Positions 1 through 10,021 of a stretch of DNA of 64,000 nucleotides are shown here, piece by piece. Position 1 is the stretch's first letter, and every line of letters starts with the position of its first letter. The translations under genes and the position numbers were made by a program. The notes beneath the pieces were generated by a model. It searched no databases and was not told where the DNA came from. It saw only the letters and a program-made list of their open reading frames with translations. The DNA comes from Enchytraeus crypticus (lineage: Eukaryota > Annelida > Clitellata > Enchytraeida > Enchytraeidae): positions 271,001-335,000 of the forward strand of contig CAJHZI010000186.1 of assembly GCA_905160935.1 (NCBI GenBank), given 5' to 3'.

Positions 1-74
1 ATTATTTCTGAATTCGCATAAAATTTGTTAATACATTTATTAACGAATTTAAATATCGCAATGAACGGTTACAC

Positions 75-989
75 TTACATCTCAAACTTAACTAGCAGTG
101 AATCTGAAACGTAATGAAATCCTAAATCAACAAACGTTAAATTTTTTCGTAAAATTAATTTCAAGTCTAAATTCTTTCGATCTGGGTCTATATCTCCTAC
201 AAGTTCTGAAATAAATCGCCAAATTTTCATTAAAGGTGTACCCTCTTCAGGTGTTGCTATTAATTTGGCACGAACTAGATTTATTTCCAAATCCATAAAC
301 ATATTTCTTGGTAGTTCTTCAATTATTGTTAAAAGTAAACATTTCAAATCAGTCGTAAAAACTGAAAGAATTCCTTTCACGTCAGAATTAATTTCTTCAT
401 CATTAAATAATTTAAGATATTCTAAGTTAATATTTTGCAAATGATTATATTTCCTAAGAAATATTTTGTTGTATTTATTTTGTAGGCCTTGTTCTTCAGA
501 ATATTTTGTCATAATGCATAATACATGAAAACAAATTGCCATTAATTTCTTCAAATCAACATTATCTTTCATGCCAGCAATCTGTAGATACTTTTTGTTT
601 AGAGCATCAAATTTTTCACTTGGGAAACCAACATTAAAAATTAAATTATACTTTATATCTAAATCTCCGTTCATTGATCCACCATTCACATTAAGTTTCG
701 TATCAATATTGTTCTGTAGTGCAATGTCATTAGCAACTACGTTTTGTTCTACTTCTTTCAAGATGTCTACTCTCAAATGTTCACCAAATTCGTTAACATA
801 ACGATCGCAGTACCCCTTTGTGATGACCTCCGCATCTGTTTCTGGAGGATGTTTAACATTGAAAATTCTATTGTTGCTCATATTAATGTCTCCAGTGATT
901 TCTCCTCTAGTTTTGTCAACTTTTATACTGTCGAGTTTATCAACAAGCTTTACAATAGGCCTGAAAACCGTGTCTACATGCTCCATCAA
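75..989 (-). CDS. Fibre-like structural protein of a Polinton/adintovirus-like element
   Basis: An open frame of 304 codons starting at a double ATG. Seen: two copies of a motif typical of phage and dsDNA-virus fibre/collar proteins, GDINMSNNRIFNV followed by a K-x-Y about residues 33-60, and NGDLDIKYNLIFNVGFP followed by KKY about residues 107-134. The C-terminal 170 residues are mostly helical-looking and match nothing I recognise. It lies next to a capsid-like frame and a protein-primed DNA polymerase, so it is inferred to be a virion surface or minor structural protein of an endogenous dsDNA element. No frameshift is visible. No membrane segment or signal peptide is obvious. Assignment rests on the repeat motif and neighbours only. 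Confidence 0.5.
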   Translation of the reverse strand: MMEHVDTVFRPIVKLVDKLDSIKVDKTRGEITGDINMSNNRIFNVKHPPETDAEVITKGYCDRYVNEFGEHLRVDILKEVEQNVVANDIALQNNIDTKLNVNGGSMNGDLDIKYNLIFNVGFPSEKFDALNKKYLQIAGMKDNVDLKKLMAICFHVLCIMTKYSEEQGLQNKYNKIFLRKYNHLQNINLEYLKLFNDEEINSDVKGILSVFTTDLKCLLLTIIEELPRNMFMDLEINLVRAKLIATPEEGTPLMKIWRFISELVGDIDPDRKNLDLKLILRKNLTFVDLGFHYVSDSLLVKFEM

Positions 990-1080
990 ATCGTCAGTTG
1001 TTGAGTGTGATTTTCCACCGGTTTTCGATACAGCATTTTATATAAACAAAATTTAAAATTTATATTAAAAAAATGTCAAA

Positions 1081-1731
1081 ATGGCAAACAATCTACTTGA
1101 AGGTAAAGTTTTGCTAACGGATATTAGGTGGATGGTGCCAAGAATAACACCATCAGTTGAAACGCTAACTTTACTGCGAGAGTTGGTTGTAAGTAAAAAG
1201 AAAATTTCAATAAGTTTTAGTTTTATAAATACCCAGCACACTACAGCCACACAAAATGTTCGAGAATTTGAATGGATGATCAATAGGCAGAGTGAATTTG
1301 AAAAGCCTAGATGGATAATTGTGGGATTTCAAACTGACAAATCACGAACACAACAACAGAATCCAGCCGTGTTCGATCACCTTAACTTGACGAGCGCTTT
1401 TGTTGAGTTGAATAATCAGAGATATCCTGCAAGTGAACCACGAATAAACTTTGCTACAATTGATTATGTAGATTTCTGTGCCATGGCAGATGAATTTAAG
1501 AGAGAATACTATTCATTTAATAATTTAATAGGAGGTACACAGATCGTTATGATAAATTACAAAAAGCTATTTCCACTTGTAGTCTTCGATGTAAGGCATC
1601 AGAGTGAAAAAGTCAAAGACAGCGTTATGTGTATGAAACTTAAGTTTAAATTTAGTGAAAATGTTCCAGAACATACTCACATGTATGTTACAATACTTTC
1701 CGATAGAGTGATACACCATACATCCCCGTAG
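1081..1731 (+). CDS. Capsid-like beta-rich protein of the dsDNA element
   Basis: An uninterrupted frame of 216 codons beginning at ATG 1081, divergent from the fibre-like gene with only 91 bases between starts. Seen: a beta-strand-rich protein with aromatic and Asn/Pro motifs (HLNLTSAFVELNNQRYP, then a DYVDF and KREYYSFNN region) resembling the C-terminal jelly-roll of double-jelly-roll capsid proteins. It is shorter than a normal major capsid protein (usually 400-600 residues), so it could be a C-terminal half, a minor capsid protein or an unrelated beta protein. The intact frame is notable next to a decayed polymerase. Structure prediction would decide. Confidence 0.4.
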   Translation: MANNLLEGKVLLTDIRWMVPRITPSVETLTLLRELVVSKKKISISFSFINTQHTTATQNVREFEWMINRQSEFEKPRWIIVGFQTDKSRTQQQNPAVFDHLNLTSAFVELNNQRYPASEPRINFATIDYVDFCAMADEFKREYYSFNNLIGGTQIVMINYKKLFPLVVFDVRHQSEKVKDSVMCMKLKFKFSENVPEHTHMYVTILSDRVIHHTSP

Positions 1732-1827
1732 AACTTTTGGAAAGTGTTTAAAGAAAGAGTTTGTAAAAATTTCAAAATCTCTGTAAATATTAATGTTGAT
1801 TTAAATAAATTTTCTTACATATATAAA

Positions 1828-2103
1828 ATGACAGCTACAAACTCAAACTCGCAAATATTAAAATTTCAAAATCTCAAAATTGGAGATAAATATATTGTAA
1901 AGGGATTGAAACCCATAAATACAAAATTTGGTAAATCGTATATACTATACGTTGTACAAAATGAGGACGATACCCCTCTACAAATATGGTCTACTAAAAC
2001 GATTAATGAATATATTACAGAAAAAGAGTTGGAAAAGAATCCTGAAAGATTTGAGTTTACAATAAGAGAAATCAATTATGGAAAACATAAAGGAATGTCG
2101 TAG
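1828..2103 (+). CDS. Small OB-fold-like, possibly ssDNA-binding protein
   Basis: 91 codons from ATG 1828, 96 bases after the capsid-like frame and on the same strand. Seen: a short beta-rich protein with KIGDKYIVKGLKPINTKFG, then SYILYVVQN and a charged tail. The pattern of alternating strands with a Gly-Lys turn is OB-like and similar small proteins accompany protein-primed polymerases in invertebrate elements. The frame stops at TAG 2101-2103. The same frame stays open for 18 further codons, so this may be a premature stop in a slightly longer gene. Function is inferred. Confidence 0.4.
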   Translation: MTATNSNSQILKFQNLKIGDKYIVKGLKPINTKFGKSYILYVVQNEDDTPLQIWSTKTINEYITEKELEKNPERFEFTIREINYGKHKGMS

Positions 2104-2266
2104 ACAGAGATTGATGGTTGCAATACAGATAGCGATGATGCTGGAATTATCTGGTTGTAAAGGAATTATTTCCAAACCAAATGTGGTTTTAATATATTAA
2201 TGCATGTGTGCAATGAAAATTATCTTTGACAAAATTAGCTGTAAAATACGTTTTATATTTATTCAC
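2104..2266. other. Gap between convergent ORFs of the dsDNA element
   Basis: Short AT-rich spacer between the plus-strand OB-like frame and the minus-strand polymerase. It holds the read-through tail of the OB-like frame and nothing else recognisable. Confidence 0.4.
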
Positions 2267-3322
2267 CTAATCTACAATAACCATACGCAAAAGTATGTAT
2301 CGCATCATCTGAAATTTTTCGCTTGTCATCATCAGCGCTAAGAGCAACTTTATTAACTTGTTCCTGTAAACGTCATGCAAGCGAGATCTGATCATGTTCA
2401 TGCTTCTAATATAATCTCTTTTCTCAAACAGACAATTTCTATAATCATCATGCATTATTGTTCTTTCAACAACATTCTTTTTAACTCCTTTACATTTCTT
2501 GTGTTCCTCATCTGCTAATTTATACGAGTACAGCTTTGCTCTCAATCCAACAAATTCTTCAATTTCCTTCCCACACGCTTCGTCCTTAAACATTCCAATG
2601 ACTTTCTTATTAATTCCAGTCTTAATGCCTGATGAATGAACTCTGGGAAAATCGCTAGTGTCAAATCTGAGTTCAACGTCATTAGATATATCTGCGTAAA
2701 AGTCTTCCGTCTGTATTTCGAACATCAACGAATCCGTGTCTGTAAACAACAGCTTAGCTTTCTCGCCATACATTTTCTTTATGTAATTATAGTGAAAGTC
2801 GTACATCAAAGTTTTACTTAAATCTAATATTACCATACCTAGACAGATTGGCTTATTATACAGCAATTTAGTTTTTCTCACATGAACGCCAACAAGATTT
2901 TCGTCAAATATTATCGTTCGATCATAGTACAGCTTTGCAGCCAATTTAACAGCCTTTACCCTATCATCAACCAATCTGAAATCTATCCATTTTTCAATAT
3001 TTTCCATTGTCTTTCCAAAAACGCTATTGTTCATTAGTTTAAAGAAATCTTTCTCAAAGTCGTTGGCAGCCTTAGTGCGTAGCTGTGTATTTAAATCGAT
3101 GTATGTCTTAAGACATGGACTTTCTTCAAATTTTATGTCTCTGTGTATTTTAGTAATTTTCAGACCCAAGCTTTCGTACAGTTTCAAATTCTCATAATGC
3201 AATATGTACTTCGTTTTATCATTCAAATTCGGTATCAATTTCTTTACTTTATTCGCTTTCACATTCTCGGGCACTAACAGATAGTCATTATGCAGGTCGT
3301 GCAACGTAGTGGGATATTCCAA
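2267..3322 (-). pseudogene. Protein-primed DNA polymerase B, palm/C-terminal part (decayed element)
   Basis: 351 open codons carrying the polymerase half of a DNA_pol_B_2 protein, the protein-primed family B enzymes of Polintons, adintoviruses and adenoviruses. Seen: motif B-like KLMNNSVFGKTMEN at residues 95-108 and the catalytic motif C FTDTDS at 193-198, followed by an FPRVHSSG/GMFKDE region typical of this family. It would extend DNA from a protein primer. The C-terminus appears scrambled after about residue 315. Upstream parts of the same protein lie in other frames (3425-4532 and 4925-6027), separated by frameshifts and stops, so the gene is broken and should not be active as it stands. 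Confidence 0.85.
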
Positions 3323-3424
3323 GTCAACTTCAAGGATACAACTAACATCTTTTCAGTTCTCCAGCTCTTCTTCATCCATCCACTTGAATCCGTGTGTGGG
3401 TAGGGGCTTACTCATCGCAAAGTC

Positions 3425-4532
3425 TTAAAGGTTATTCAAATCTAGGTATTTGATAAATTTAGAAGGTTCATTAACGTTAAACTTATCTTCCATGTATTTA
3501 TTATTAGCTTTTGCATAGCGGTTTGATATAGTGCTTACACCACCTCTTATTCCGGGCTTAATCATCAGTAGCATGTCATAATCGCTTAACAATTCGAGTT
3601 CAACTTTAGTTAATCTTAAAGCAGCATCCCAAGCTAGTCCTGGCGAAGTGTAGTACCAGGCAAGATCCAATTTATAGTTGGCCATACAAACATCTCTGAA
3701 ATTCTCAAAGACATCTGCTAGTAAAAGCACGTCAGACACATTGTACAAGTCGTGATAGTCTCTAAATGTTGTACAACCAAACTCTCTTCAAACAGTCTGT
3801 GCGTGTTTATAGACTTCATCACTGATACTGGTATCGTTAAGTTTTGAGTAGAATGCCTCCTTTGGCGGTAGTTTAGTTTCATCAAGTCTTTCTATTGAAC
3901 TAACGTAGTCGTACGGGTAAATTCCTTTTCTCAACAGCAAATCCAATTGCTTTCCAGAGTACTTGCTTGCAATATTTTTACACTGATCCGTACTTAGGTT
4001 CTTTGAAAGAGTATTAAGACTCGAAACCATAAATCTAAAGCTATCGATATATCGCAATTCACGTTTCACTTGGGTTTTCTTACCTTCTTTATTTAAAAAC
4101 AAGTCGACCAGCATTTTCTTCATTACACAGAATACAATTAATGTTTCCACCTGCCAACTTCTTTATAAATAAATGACTGTCGTATCCTGATAAATTGGGA
4201 AAAATTACTGGAAAGAATTTTGGAATCTTGTACTGTAAATTACAATTATCATGCGCTGCACCTCGGAATTTGCCAGAGAGATGACAGTGATCTCTAACAC
4301 AATCGTTGCCCAGCTCTTTTTCACATATATGACACACTGTTGCTTCATTGAATTTTTTCGCTGCAGATTCATCGAATATCATTGGTTTAGGAAATTTGAA
4401 CTGATTATATATTTCTTTAATACTTTTCTCTAACTCGTCAAAGAATATTTGAGCAACATCATCATCCTCATTCTTTGCAGTAAACGTGACTGAAGCTTGC
4501 GAGTAAATGCAATCATCAAAACACTTGATGTA
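3425..4532 (-). pseudogene. Protein-primed DNA polymerase B, exonuclease/zinc-finger part (broken)
   Basis: Middle part of the same polymerase. Seen from upstream to downstream: a frame open from 4532 with an acidic DDCIYSQASVTFTAKNEDD stretch; a zinc-binding HNH/endonuclease VII-like motif (CHIC, then DHCHLSGKFRGAAH, about 4245-4345); an exonuclease-type NLSGYDSHLFIKKL motif just after it; then, in a shifted frame, 3788-4150; and finally 3425-3748 with YNVSDVLLLADVFENFR and KPGIRGGVSTISNRYA. Frame changes occur near 4100-4150 and near 3750-3790. The left end at 4532 coincides exactly with the edge of a long palindrome. This domain order matches the large polymerase ORF found in many invertebrate genomes. 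Confidence 0.8.
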
Positions 4533-4568
4533 TTACATCAAGTGTTTTGATGATTGCATTTACTCGCA
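4498..4568. repeat. 71-bp perfect palindrome with a 1-base spacer
   Basis: Arms 4498-4532 and 4534-4568 are perfect reverse complements (35 bases each) separated by one T at 4533. The left arm is polymerase coding sequence read on the minus strand. The right arm is therefore an inverted copy of coding DNA placed where the gene should continue upstream, so the palindrome marks a break in the polymerase gene. Confidence 0.95.
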
Positions 4569-4638
4569 GAATGAACTAGGCGTATGCTTCTGGTATCGGT
4601 TAGTGTATGTATCAATAGGTTTTATGAATGACTCAAAA

Positions 4639-4703
4639 TCTGAATGGCACTCTCACGATGAATGGCACTCTCGATGAAAACACGATGAATGGCACTCTCA
4701 TCG
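4639..4703. repeat. Short tandem repeat in the element breakpoint
   Basis: Three imperfect copies of an 18-19 base unit containing GATGAATGGCACTCTC. They lie in the 4569-4920 interval that replaces the missing part of the polymerase gene. Confidence 0.7.
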
Positions 4704-4924
4704 ATTTTTTATAGTGTCCGAATTTCATAAACGTTCCAGGTTTAGGTAACTATTTTTTGAGCGTCATGCTGTGAGCAGTATTCATTGTGATTATTAAGAG
4801 CATCTTTACTTGTAGAACCATTTAAGCATCTCCGACAGTAATGCATTGCATGGTGACATAAATTCATAAATGACATAACATTCCCTTTAATGACATAAAC
4901 CTATTAAAGTTCTTAATCCAACAG

Positions 4925-6027
4925 TAATGCTTAATCTCATCTTATGAAATTGGTAACAAATCTACTGAGTTTTGACTATTATATGTTGAAATTCTTAATG
5001 GTATTATTTCTTCTTCTCCCCACGCCCATAGCTCTTCATATCCAAACACATGAATAGAAATTTTTTTTTTTTCGAATTTATTTATATCTTTCCATCCTGC
5101 AGGAAACTCAACCCCATTCCAGTTAAATTCTTCAGCCTTTTTCTTTAATTCTTTATCAATGCAGTCTGGATGTATTTCTACGTATTATTTAAGGCTCTAG
5201 CTATACACCACTTGAAACACTGATTGTCTTCATTCTACATATTTATTATGGCCTTTTTAGCAGCCAATTTTTCAGGAAGTTGAATATAGGAGCTACCCCT
5301 GAGTGGCTTGTATTCTACGTTATTGATTTCTAATTTCAACACCCTGCGAAATCTCCAATTACTACCACGCATCTGAAAATTAGCCATTGACTCTAGCATT
5401 TTGCCTTTGGCATTTCCAAACACCTCTGCTGTATTTGTGGAAGGTAGAATTATTTCATTTTTAGAGAGAAAAGAAGCGTCATATGATATTATTTCCCCCG
5501 ACTTTAAATCAACCTTCTCCATTGTACATGTAAGTGTTAGATTAACTTTTGTCTGAGGATTTTTATTTAATACTTCTAACACTTGCAGCTAAATACTGCT
5601 TAGAAATAACACAGCATCAACTCCATCTCTACCGTCAATGACGTATTTCTTTGTGAATCCTTTTAATGCTGATTTCGTTTCTATAACTTCATATTTGTTT
5701 GTCTTAGTCTGGGTGAATATGTTCACAACTTTAGACTTTAGCGCTTTAAATGATTCGCTTATCGGCTTTTTAATTTTTGCTGGTACATAGCTTACCAGCC
5801 AATCCCAATAAGACTCGATAGTTGACATTCCATTCTTCAGTCTCAATTGGTGTAGGAATCTCAGTTTTGATATCAGGTACAGGAGAATTGAGCAAATCAA
5901 CAACTCCACCGGTTTGTGATGTTCTAGCCAACGCGTTAATGAGCTCCGCCTTTCTAAGAGAATAGTATTTTTTAATACCTCTTTGTTTCGCGATAAGTCG
6001 CAGTTGTTTCACCGGTTGAGTTTCCAT
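4925..6027 (-). pseudogene. Protein-primed DNA polymerase B, N-terminal part with SAP-like motif (broken)
   Basis: N-terminal region of the polymerase ORF. Seen: ATG at 6027 followed by a SAP/Rho-N-like helix-turn (RGIKKYYSLRKAELINALAR, residues 14-33), then PVPDIKTEIPTP, then a frameshift near 5800-5830 into a frame with YVPAKIKKPISESFKALK and SALKGFTKKYVIDG, then 5235-5582 with MANFQMRGSNWRFRR and GSSYIQLPEKLAAKKAIINM. After a stop at the end of that frame, recognisable residues (NEDNQCFKWC, NWNGVEFPAGW, HVFGYEE) continue to about 4925 with several frameshifts. The SAP-like start is common in this invertebrate polymerase family and probably binds DNA. Confidence 0.8.
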
Positions 6028-7100
6028 TGTATAATGTAGAAAGATAAATTAAACCAAAGTTCAATTCTTTTTCACAACTCGGCTTGGTTTTTTTTACTAA
6101 TCGTAGTTGTGCTGATTATGCCTAATCAAGGCAGAAAAGGCTATTTGTCTTTAAATAAACATGGTGATGTATAAATTTGCCTTAAAACCGCGATTTTGTC
6201 TGAACCCCCCTAAATTCCTACTACCGGAATAAGGGGAGACATGCAAAAAAGGATCACTTTCTCTCTTGCTTCTTTAAAATGACAAAAAGTACCATTTTAA
6301 CTCACTCCCAAATTTTATGTACAAATCAATCCTTTACAGTCCTCGGTAGGGATCAATACTTTCATTAACAACCTGATCGCACCGGAATGGCCACAGACCA
6401 TAGATGGCCATAGATAAATGTAGGCCATAAAGCCTACATTAATATTCTAAAAGGGCATAGACATTTTTAAATTATTTAAGAAAAGCAGTGAAAGAGCAAA
6501 CAATACCTCTAATGACAGTCTTATTGCGAAACATAAATATACTAACCCAGAGAGCTTACAGGGTCGAACACGTACACATCCGAATTCTCTCAGTAGATCA
6601 TGAAAATCTTCCTGGCATGAATCAATCAATTACAACAGCTTCAGTCAATCAAACTATAATTAAATTCAGTCAGTCAAATCAAAATCAAAAACACACAGAG
6701 CTAATTTAAAGTGAGAGACAAAAAGTGTTTTAGGAAACATCGCTGGTATTTAAGAAAACTAAGACATAATATTATCAGGAATTTCTACTTATTAATTTAG
6801 ATATTTAAACAAATAACAACTGTGCTCTAAATATATCAAAACCTCGGTCTCCAGTCTATATACACTCTTCTACACATATACAGATATACAAATACAACGT
6901 CAGTTTCAGTCTCGAAAGTTCGTCAGTGATAGAGAGAGCACTGATTTTAGAACGCTTCACTATTGAACCTCAGTAGGACAACTTAACAATACGCTACTGT
7001 CTCTACACTATGTCTATGGTAATCCAGATTTCAATTCAACATCTGTTACTTTGAATTTTAAGTAATATGCACTTATATACAATGCAATTAGTGATATACA

Positions 7101-7102
<2 letters not shown>
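6028..7102. other. AT-rich spacer right of the element
   Basis: No convincing gene. It has short ORFs without motifs, and no clear terminal inverted repeat or duplicated target site marking the right end of the dsDNA element. The left end is probably outside the window. Confidence 0.4.
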
Positions 7103-7158
<56 letters not shown>

Positions 7159-7169
7159 TATATATATTT
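7103..7169. repeat. (TA)n microsatellite
   Basis: Uninterrupted TA run of about 48 bases followed by CACACACA and a second short TA run. Confidence 0.95.
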
Positions 7170-7439
7170 ATTTGCCACTTGGGCAACCAAAACACACAGA
7201 AAAAAGAAACAGAAAATAACGCAAATGTAAAAACAAACAAAATAAAACATAAAGAAAACAATAGACAATATTTCGAGAAGTATGCAAAAAGCACATCAAT
7301 GTGATCAATATTGAAACCGCACAGGCTACATTTGACTAATTTCCACAACAATACTTATTGGTATGATTTTTATTCATGATTTTTTTTGGCCAATTTTTCT
7401 TCATATACGATGCAGTTAGAGATAAACAGTGATATACAG

Positions 7440-7815
7440 TCATATGAAGGAAGATATTAGGAAACTGGAAGCATTGGAAATGTGGATTTGGAGAAGAATG
7501 GAGATGATTAGTTGCACTCAAAAGGCTACAAATGAGGAAGTTCTAGAGAGTTGGCACAGATAGACAGTTGATTAATGTATTACGAAATAGGAAGAAGATT
7601 TGGATAGGACACATTCTAAGGGGGGAAGGTCTATTAAAAGAGGTCATAGAAGGTAGAATGGAAGGAAAAAGAGGAAGGGGCAGGCCGAGATTAGGTATGT
7701 TAGATGATTTGAAGACCCACTCATATGTGGAAATGAAGAAGAAGGCGGAAGACAGTGAAGAGTGGAGGCGTTATACACCATGGACCTGCCAGTAGGCAGT
7801 GCACTAAGAAGAGAC
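7440..7815 (+). mobile_element. LINE family A, 3' end of ORF2 (5'-truncated)
   Basis: Encodes the C-terminal tail of an APE-type non-LTR retrotransposon ORF2. Seen: EDIRKLEALEMWIWRRME, then [40 protein letters not shown] and EEWRRYTPWTCQ before a stop at 7795. One frameshift lies near 7545. It is followed by the family's short 3' end, GGCAGTGCACTAAGA. The same tail recurs at 26.7, 34.4, 45.4, 48.1, 55.6 and 60.0 kb, so it is the most frequent LINE in the window. Confidence 0.85.
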
Positions 7816-7849
7816 AGTCATAGGCAAAGCAGTCATAATCTCAGAATAT

Positions 7850-8026
7850 AGAAGTTAATGGAAGGGAACTGACAAGCGTTGCATTAGGATGAATGTTGCT
7901 TATGAAAACTTCCACAGCGCATGGCAGGACAGAGTTGCCATCTTCACCTTCAGTTGATGTAGAAGATCTAGACTTCTGCAGTCTACCTGGTAGCACTGCA
8001 CTTTTCCTGCCTCTATGACTTCTGCT
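7850..8026 (-). CDS. Possible coding exon, Arg/Ser-rich with RRM-like start
   Basis: Minus-strand frame opening after a good splice acceptor (TTTGCAG then AGCAGAAG at 8026). The frame reads Arg/Ser-rich (SRSHRGRKS, LQKSRSSTSTEGEDG) and then VEVFISNIHPNATL, which looks like the first strand of an RRM. It stops at the edge of the LINE A copy. It lies downstream of the LOTUS-RRM gene on the same strand, so it might be one of its 3' exons, but its phase 0 entry does not fit the phase 1 donor of the last supported exon; an unseen exon would be needed. Tentative. Confidence 0.25.
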
Positions 8027-8239
8027 CTGCAAATCTATTTAATTATCATCAATATAACTTATTGATTTCATTACCAACATAATTTATCAATACAATTCAT
8101 AATAAATGTACTGGTTCATTATTATGAAAGTAGATACAGATTTAACCAGCTATAACAGATAAACACATGCTGTGAATAGACCGACCATTAACTGTTGTAA
8201 GTGCTGACAAGAAAAACCTGAAAAAAGCAACAGGAAATC

Positions 8240-8410
8240 ACCTCATAAGCCATTTTTCCAAAGCTATAGGCTAGATTAGGTAAGGCATAGCCTTCTGTTA
8301 AATATTAACCTCTTGATCAAAGTAGTGCACTCGATGGAAACTAAAAGCAGACTCTGAGTATGAATATGTACTTTGGACCTTCTACATGGCAGACCACTAA
8401 GGAGACCACT
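8240..8410 (+). repeat. Dispersed repeat family D, partial copy
   Basis: Carries the family D 3' half: CCAAAGCTATAGGCTAGATT, AAGGCATAGCC, GAGTATGAATATGTACTTTG. See the fuller copies at 10.4 and 62.7 kb. Confidence 0.7.
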
Positions 8411-9119
8411 AAGGAGAGAGAGCAAAAGAGAGAACAGTTAAACAAAAGAAAGGGATAGGTGTAACAGTTTGAAGATTGTCTCTGAACCAGGTGGCCTGAA
8501 TTAACCCACGTCAATCAAAGCGCAAACCACTCCACATGAGCAGAGGCTCAACATAAATCAGGACGTGCTCAGCCAAAGTAGTTGAAGTCACAAACATGAA
8601 TGTTGTCGGCAGAATCGAAACTACCAGTCGGCCAAATTTCACAGTCAATTTATAGAATCTCGGCCATACTCGTTCAACAGTATCACGTAACAGTGGCAGT
8701 CAAGTGATGTCTTAACGAAGGTCCAATGAGCACATTAAAGTTAGCGAGAGTATGCTAATAGAACGAAACGATTGCAGTAAGACATTATATTATTTATCAA
8801 TTAATTAGTTATCAGATAATACTAGTAATTCAAAACAAATGAAATCCGCAGACTAGAAGCTAATGAAATTTTACAATCAACAAGAGGAAGTTTGTGATCT
8901 TAAACAGTGTTTGGTACAATTACAATTATTATTGTTATTATTATAAATACAATTCTCAATTTTTTAATTAATAAAATTAATTGTCATTATTATTTTTATA
9001 ATTTTTTTAAAATGCCCTGGGCTGTAAAGGGCCCTGGGCTAAACAATAAGATAAAAGAGGCTTTATTTAATTAAAAGTTTAAAAGGAAGTGATTAAAATA
9101 AATCCTCTACACTCTGGGA
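8411..9119. other. Unassigned AT-rich stretch
   Basis: No gene or repeat identified except that 9005-9119 resembles the flank of the retroelement tail also found near 60.78 kb (words AATGCC/TTGGGCTGTA and ATAAATCCTCTRCACTCT). Confidence 0.4.
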
Positions 9120-9540
9120 AGCCGCATTAGCCAAAGTGCCACTGAAACAGACAGCATTGAATCGCTGGAGAGCAATAGACAGTCGCTGCCAAAGAAAAGC
9201 TTTTTCACGCATATCATCAGTAATGGCGCTGGTCCTCCTGCCTATTTCGTCAATAAAGTCTGATGCGGCAGAGTTGACGGGGCCCAGGGTCTCTTTTTAT
9301 AATAATCAGAATTATACTAAGTATTGTTATATTTATATTGATAATAAGTCTGCCTATAGATGCGATTTAAGAAGTTAACTCTATCGGGGTTTCATAGTCT
9401 ATTCATGGTTACAAAGGCTACTGAAACAACTTCGTACCCTAGGGTCAGTTCTTGGTATTTTTCTACTTTCTTAGAAGCAGTGATGGCAGCAGCTACACCA
9501 CCAGTGTTTGAAGTGATATTAGGATAAAGCTCTCCATAGT
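9120..9540 (-). mobile_element. Retroelement ORF C-terminal fragment (family E)
   Basis: Minus-strand reading gives GRRTSAITDDMREKAFLWQR LSIALQR-type sequence (I recognise the FLxQRLSxAxQRxN motif from C-termini of reverse-transcriptase ORFs in many invertebrate genomes), ending SVEDLF and a stop. A further upstream piece (SNTGGVAAAITASKKVEKYQ) is in another frame near 9450-9530. A second copy lies at 60.78-61.0 kb. The exact clade is not assigned. Confidence 0.55.
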
Positions 9541-9639
9541 GTCAATGACAGCAACATTCCATACGGCACATTGTGGTCAAAGGAGCCTTGCCATCAGGGT
9601 GATGGCCATCCGACAAAAAAATAAAAAAAGGAGTGCATT

Positions 9640-9975
9640 TGAGTTATTTTGGGCGGGATTTAGCACACTCGGTTATGCTGCGCGTCAGTTGAACGAAGTT
9701 AAGCTCCATCGCGCCAGTTAGTATTTTATGGGCGACTACCTTGGAATACCGAGTGTTGACAGCATTGAAAGAAAAAATCCTGAGGGTGTTGGAAGTTTAG
9801 TCTTAAATCCGCGCCGGCTGCAATTGTTGCGCCAACAAAAGCAACAATTAATAATAATCATGGAGTGGAATGGAGGAAATAACAACAACTACAAAAACAG
9901 AAACCAAGAAAAGAAACTATGTAGCACATGTGGTACGTCATGTGTGTAACTATACAAACAAAAAACAAACAAAAT
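9640..9975 (+). mobile_element. 5S-rRNA-derived SINE
   Basis: The head (about 9655-9765) follows the 3' two thirds of 5S rRNA, including the internal promoter: GAACGAAGTTAAGCTCCATC (box A region), CCAGTTAGTATTTTATGGGC (intermediate element/box C start) and GACTACCTTGGAATACCGAG (box C). The tail carries TTAAATCCGCGCCGGCTGCA, a (T)AATAATAAT stretch, and a 3' region ACTATGTAGCACATGTGG. Two reverse-strand copies at 16.3 and 41.3 kb share head and/or tail, which rules out a chance match or a real 5S gene. Transcription would be by RNA polymerase III. Confidence 0.8.
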
Positions 9976-10021
9976 TTGTCACATGCATTTCTTAAGAGGA
10001 CAGATGAATCAAGCGGCTCAC

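Noticed and set aside
7014..7351. Minus-strand Ile/Tyr-rich ORFs
   Set aside because: They are translations of the TA microsatellite and flanks; no gene.
9640..9760. A functional 5S rRNA gene
   Set aside because: Too many changes, the 5' third is missing, and tails are shared with dispersed copies; it is a SINE.
9858..10021. C-terminal extension of the LOTUS-RRM protein reading through to 9858
   Set aside because: The extra residues are translated from the 5S SINE tail and hydrophobic Cys-rich filler; a strong donor lies before them. Not excluded without transcripts.
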